This document shows positions 62,061-64,000 of a DNA stretch of 64,000 bases, in pieces. The stretch is from Pipra filicauda. Its lineage: Eukaryota; Chordata; Aves; Passeriformes; Pipridae. The stretch's first letter is position 1. Every line of letters begins with the position of its first letter. The notes beneath the pieces were generated by a model, which saw nothing but the letters and a program-made list of their open reading frames with translations, made no database searches and had not been told where the DNA came from. Position numbers and translations under genes: made by a program. Location of the stretch: positions 496,001 to 560,000 of the forward strand of contig NW_024104510.1 in the NCBI RefSeq assembly GCF_003945595.2, written 5' to 3'.

Positions 62061-64000
62061 TACCATGTCTGCAAATCTGACTTGCCTCCCCTCCTCCTAC
62101 CTTGTATTTGCCTCCTACTTATATTTGCCTTTAAAATAAGAAGGGAGAAAAAACTCTCTATACCTCCAGCAAACTTCCTTTGCCCTCTGTTGGCTCATAT
62201 ATGCTTAGGTCACCTGACACAGCTTGTATCAAGAGATAGTGGAATAACCCCTGAAGCAAGCAGGAGGATCTGATTCTGATTATCCACTCTGAAAGGAAAG
62301 AAATATTCTGGCTGCTGGCAGTGCCTCCCCTGAACACTTCTGGACTGTCTATAGGCAGTTCATTTTTAGCTCTAAGAATTGGGACTAGTCTTATATTAGA
62401 TAACTATTTAATTTCAGCTATATGTGTAGTAATGTCCAGAAAGGGTCCTGAAGTGAGACAGGCAATTCATACAGATAAGCTCAGTCTCCCTGTTTCAATT
62501 CCAGTTACAGGATCTTTGAGAACACCCTGTCCCTTTCCCTACTTAGAAACCTTATTAGTAAGTGGCCTTCACTCAGTTCAGATGGGTTTGTTGCCAGATG
62601 TCTCCACAGGCAAGATTGCTTTCTAACCTCATTCTAATAATAAATATGAACACTGCTTTCACAATACCTTTCCACATGGGAATTCAAAGTGTTTTAAGTA
62701 TGTTGAGCATTTTAACAGCAATGAAGAACAAATTTCGTAAATTATGGTTTAGTCTTGTAACAGCAGATGAAAATTAACACTGGGAATGGTATAAATATAA
62801 TGAGATAGCTTTGCCTTTTCAATGGATGACAACCTACATAAGATCTTTGGACAAACCATTAATAGCCTTTTTCAAGCTCATGGTGATGCTACAGACATCC
62901 CCTTCAGCCAACAAAGATGGTTCCAAGGGAGCAGTTTGTATAAATGGGCTCTACACAAAGGTTTGACCTAAGGTACAGTAAATCCATTAAATTGGTGTTT
63001 GTTCCCAATGCATGTCCAAGAGCTTCAGGGAAGATAGATACCAGGAATCATCCTGTATAACAGTTTTCTCGCTCTCTGCCAGGCTTTTTCCAAGGTAATG
63101 ATCCTATCAGCAGTGCTGCCCTGCTGCTGTAGTGATCTGGCTCTGAGTTTATCAGCCGTCAACATCCTTTGGTATTTAACTCTTGGCTTCTTCAAATTTT
63201 CCTTACCTTAAAGAAAATGCGGTGTGTGCCTAGTATGTCCTGGCAGAGGAAAGACTTTTTTTTCCCAGCAAGGTGTGATGGCTCAAATTAACCAGACAGT
63301 TTCTCTCTGCTGGAGGACAATGTGTGAATGAGGCACAATCCAACACCCATGGTAGGAGAAACTTTTCTCACAGTTTCCAACACTTTGGAAACGCTGCAAG
63401 TTATTTTTTGGGCGCCACAGCATTTGGTATCAATGAACTGCCTCTCCTGCAGAAGAGAAGAACTTTAGAGCCTGTAAGCTGCAGGACTCCCAAATCTGCT
63501 TGGTTTCTTGAATGTGCAGCTTGGACCGTGGAAGCTCTGGGAGCCCCAGTTGAGCATGGCAGAGGTGCTTGGGAGCTGCAGACCCTCAGTATCTGCCTGG
63601 CTTTCTGCCAGTCATAGTAGCAACCAGGCACAGATCCAGGGGAATTCAGCCTGTATTTCAGAGGGAATTTATTCATTTAGATGAAACAGAGGTTGTTTGT
63701 TTTCAGTTAATCATTGCTTTCCGATGAAGGAAACATCTTGTCAGAGAATTGCCAGCAAACTCTACCCATGAATCACTTTCTAGATTTCAGCAGAGAAGCT
63801 CAGAATCAGCTCAATGCCCTTTCCCACCTCTGCTCACAAAGCTCTTTAGCTGCCTTTGCCTCTGGGAAGGCCCCCTCGGGGCATGCTGACCTTGCTGCAG
63901 TTCAGTGACAGTGGAGAACACAGCACCCATGGAGAGGAGGCATGCTTTGAAATTTGGTTGTGGTTTAGCTTCTCTAGCTTATTCCCTCACTTCTTCTTCT
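62061..64000. other. Noncoding stretch, no gene recognised
   Basis: No repeat assigned with confidence. A stretch at 62630-62730 (AATTCAAAGTGTTTTAAG) faintly resembles an old MIR/L2-type tail. A 101-codon frame at 62321-62626 and a 97/91-codon pair on opposite strands at 63324-63676 show no family resemblance. Confidence 0.5.

Noticed and set aside
1..64000. CRISPR arrays, bacterial operons, tRNA or rRNA genes, and endogenous retrovirus remains
   Set aside because: No regularly spaced repeats, no Shine-Dalgarno-led gene runs and no intact cloverleaf were seen. The tRNA-like sequences are SINE heads. No paired LTRs or retroviral gag/pol/env-like frames were recognised by eye.

Overview
This looks like bird nuclear DNA with no gene I can name. 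The main evidence is a CR1 LINE copy on the + strand at about 34700-35515. It has the C-terminal part of the CR1 reverse-transcriptase protein and a CR1-type 3' end (TTCTGTGA). A short antisense CR1 3' end lies at 18050-18106. The rest is CpG-poor and fairly A/T-rich, with simple repeats and very old amniote repeats (MIR-type SINEs and L3/CR1-like LINEs). No mammalian Alu, B1 or L1 sequence was seen. A sauropsid is well supported and a bird is most likely; the species cannot be told. Family assignments are from memory of consensus sequences, not from a search.

Layout: 1-17850 is noncoding sequence with homopolymer tracts and one exon-like open stretch (9879-10083). 17850-27700 holds a (TA)(CA) microsatellite and a run of old repeats: a CR1 tail, three antisense MIRs, an L3/CR1-like tail, one sense MIR and a second MIR-like piece. 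It also has an A/C-rich tract with quadruplex potential on the - strand (25530-25597). 27700-34700 is plain apart from an A-rich tract and a perfect 11-bp hairpin. 34700-35515 is the CR1 copy. 35500-47400 is noncoding with A/C-rich tracts and an exon-like open stretch ending at a good splice donor (43482-43678). 47388-48324 is the most gene-like place: the longest open frame in the window joins, in frame, to a second open stretch across a 64-base intron-like interval. 48300-57000 is plain. 57000-62100 has a small ATG-started open frame and a cluster of old repeats, mostly antisense (L3/CR1 reverse transcriptase, CR1 tail, tRNA-type SINE). 62100-64000 shows nothing I can name.

How it works together: no operon, pathway or gene system is visible. 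The window is best read as an intergenic desert or the inside of a large intron. The exon-like calls are hypotheses based on splice-site look and open frame; each needs RNA evidence or conservation. Many short open frames here begin at CTG, TTG or GTG rather than ATG, which matters little for vertebrate genes, so they are not listed as genes.
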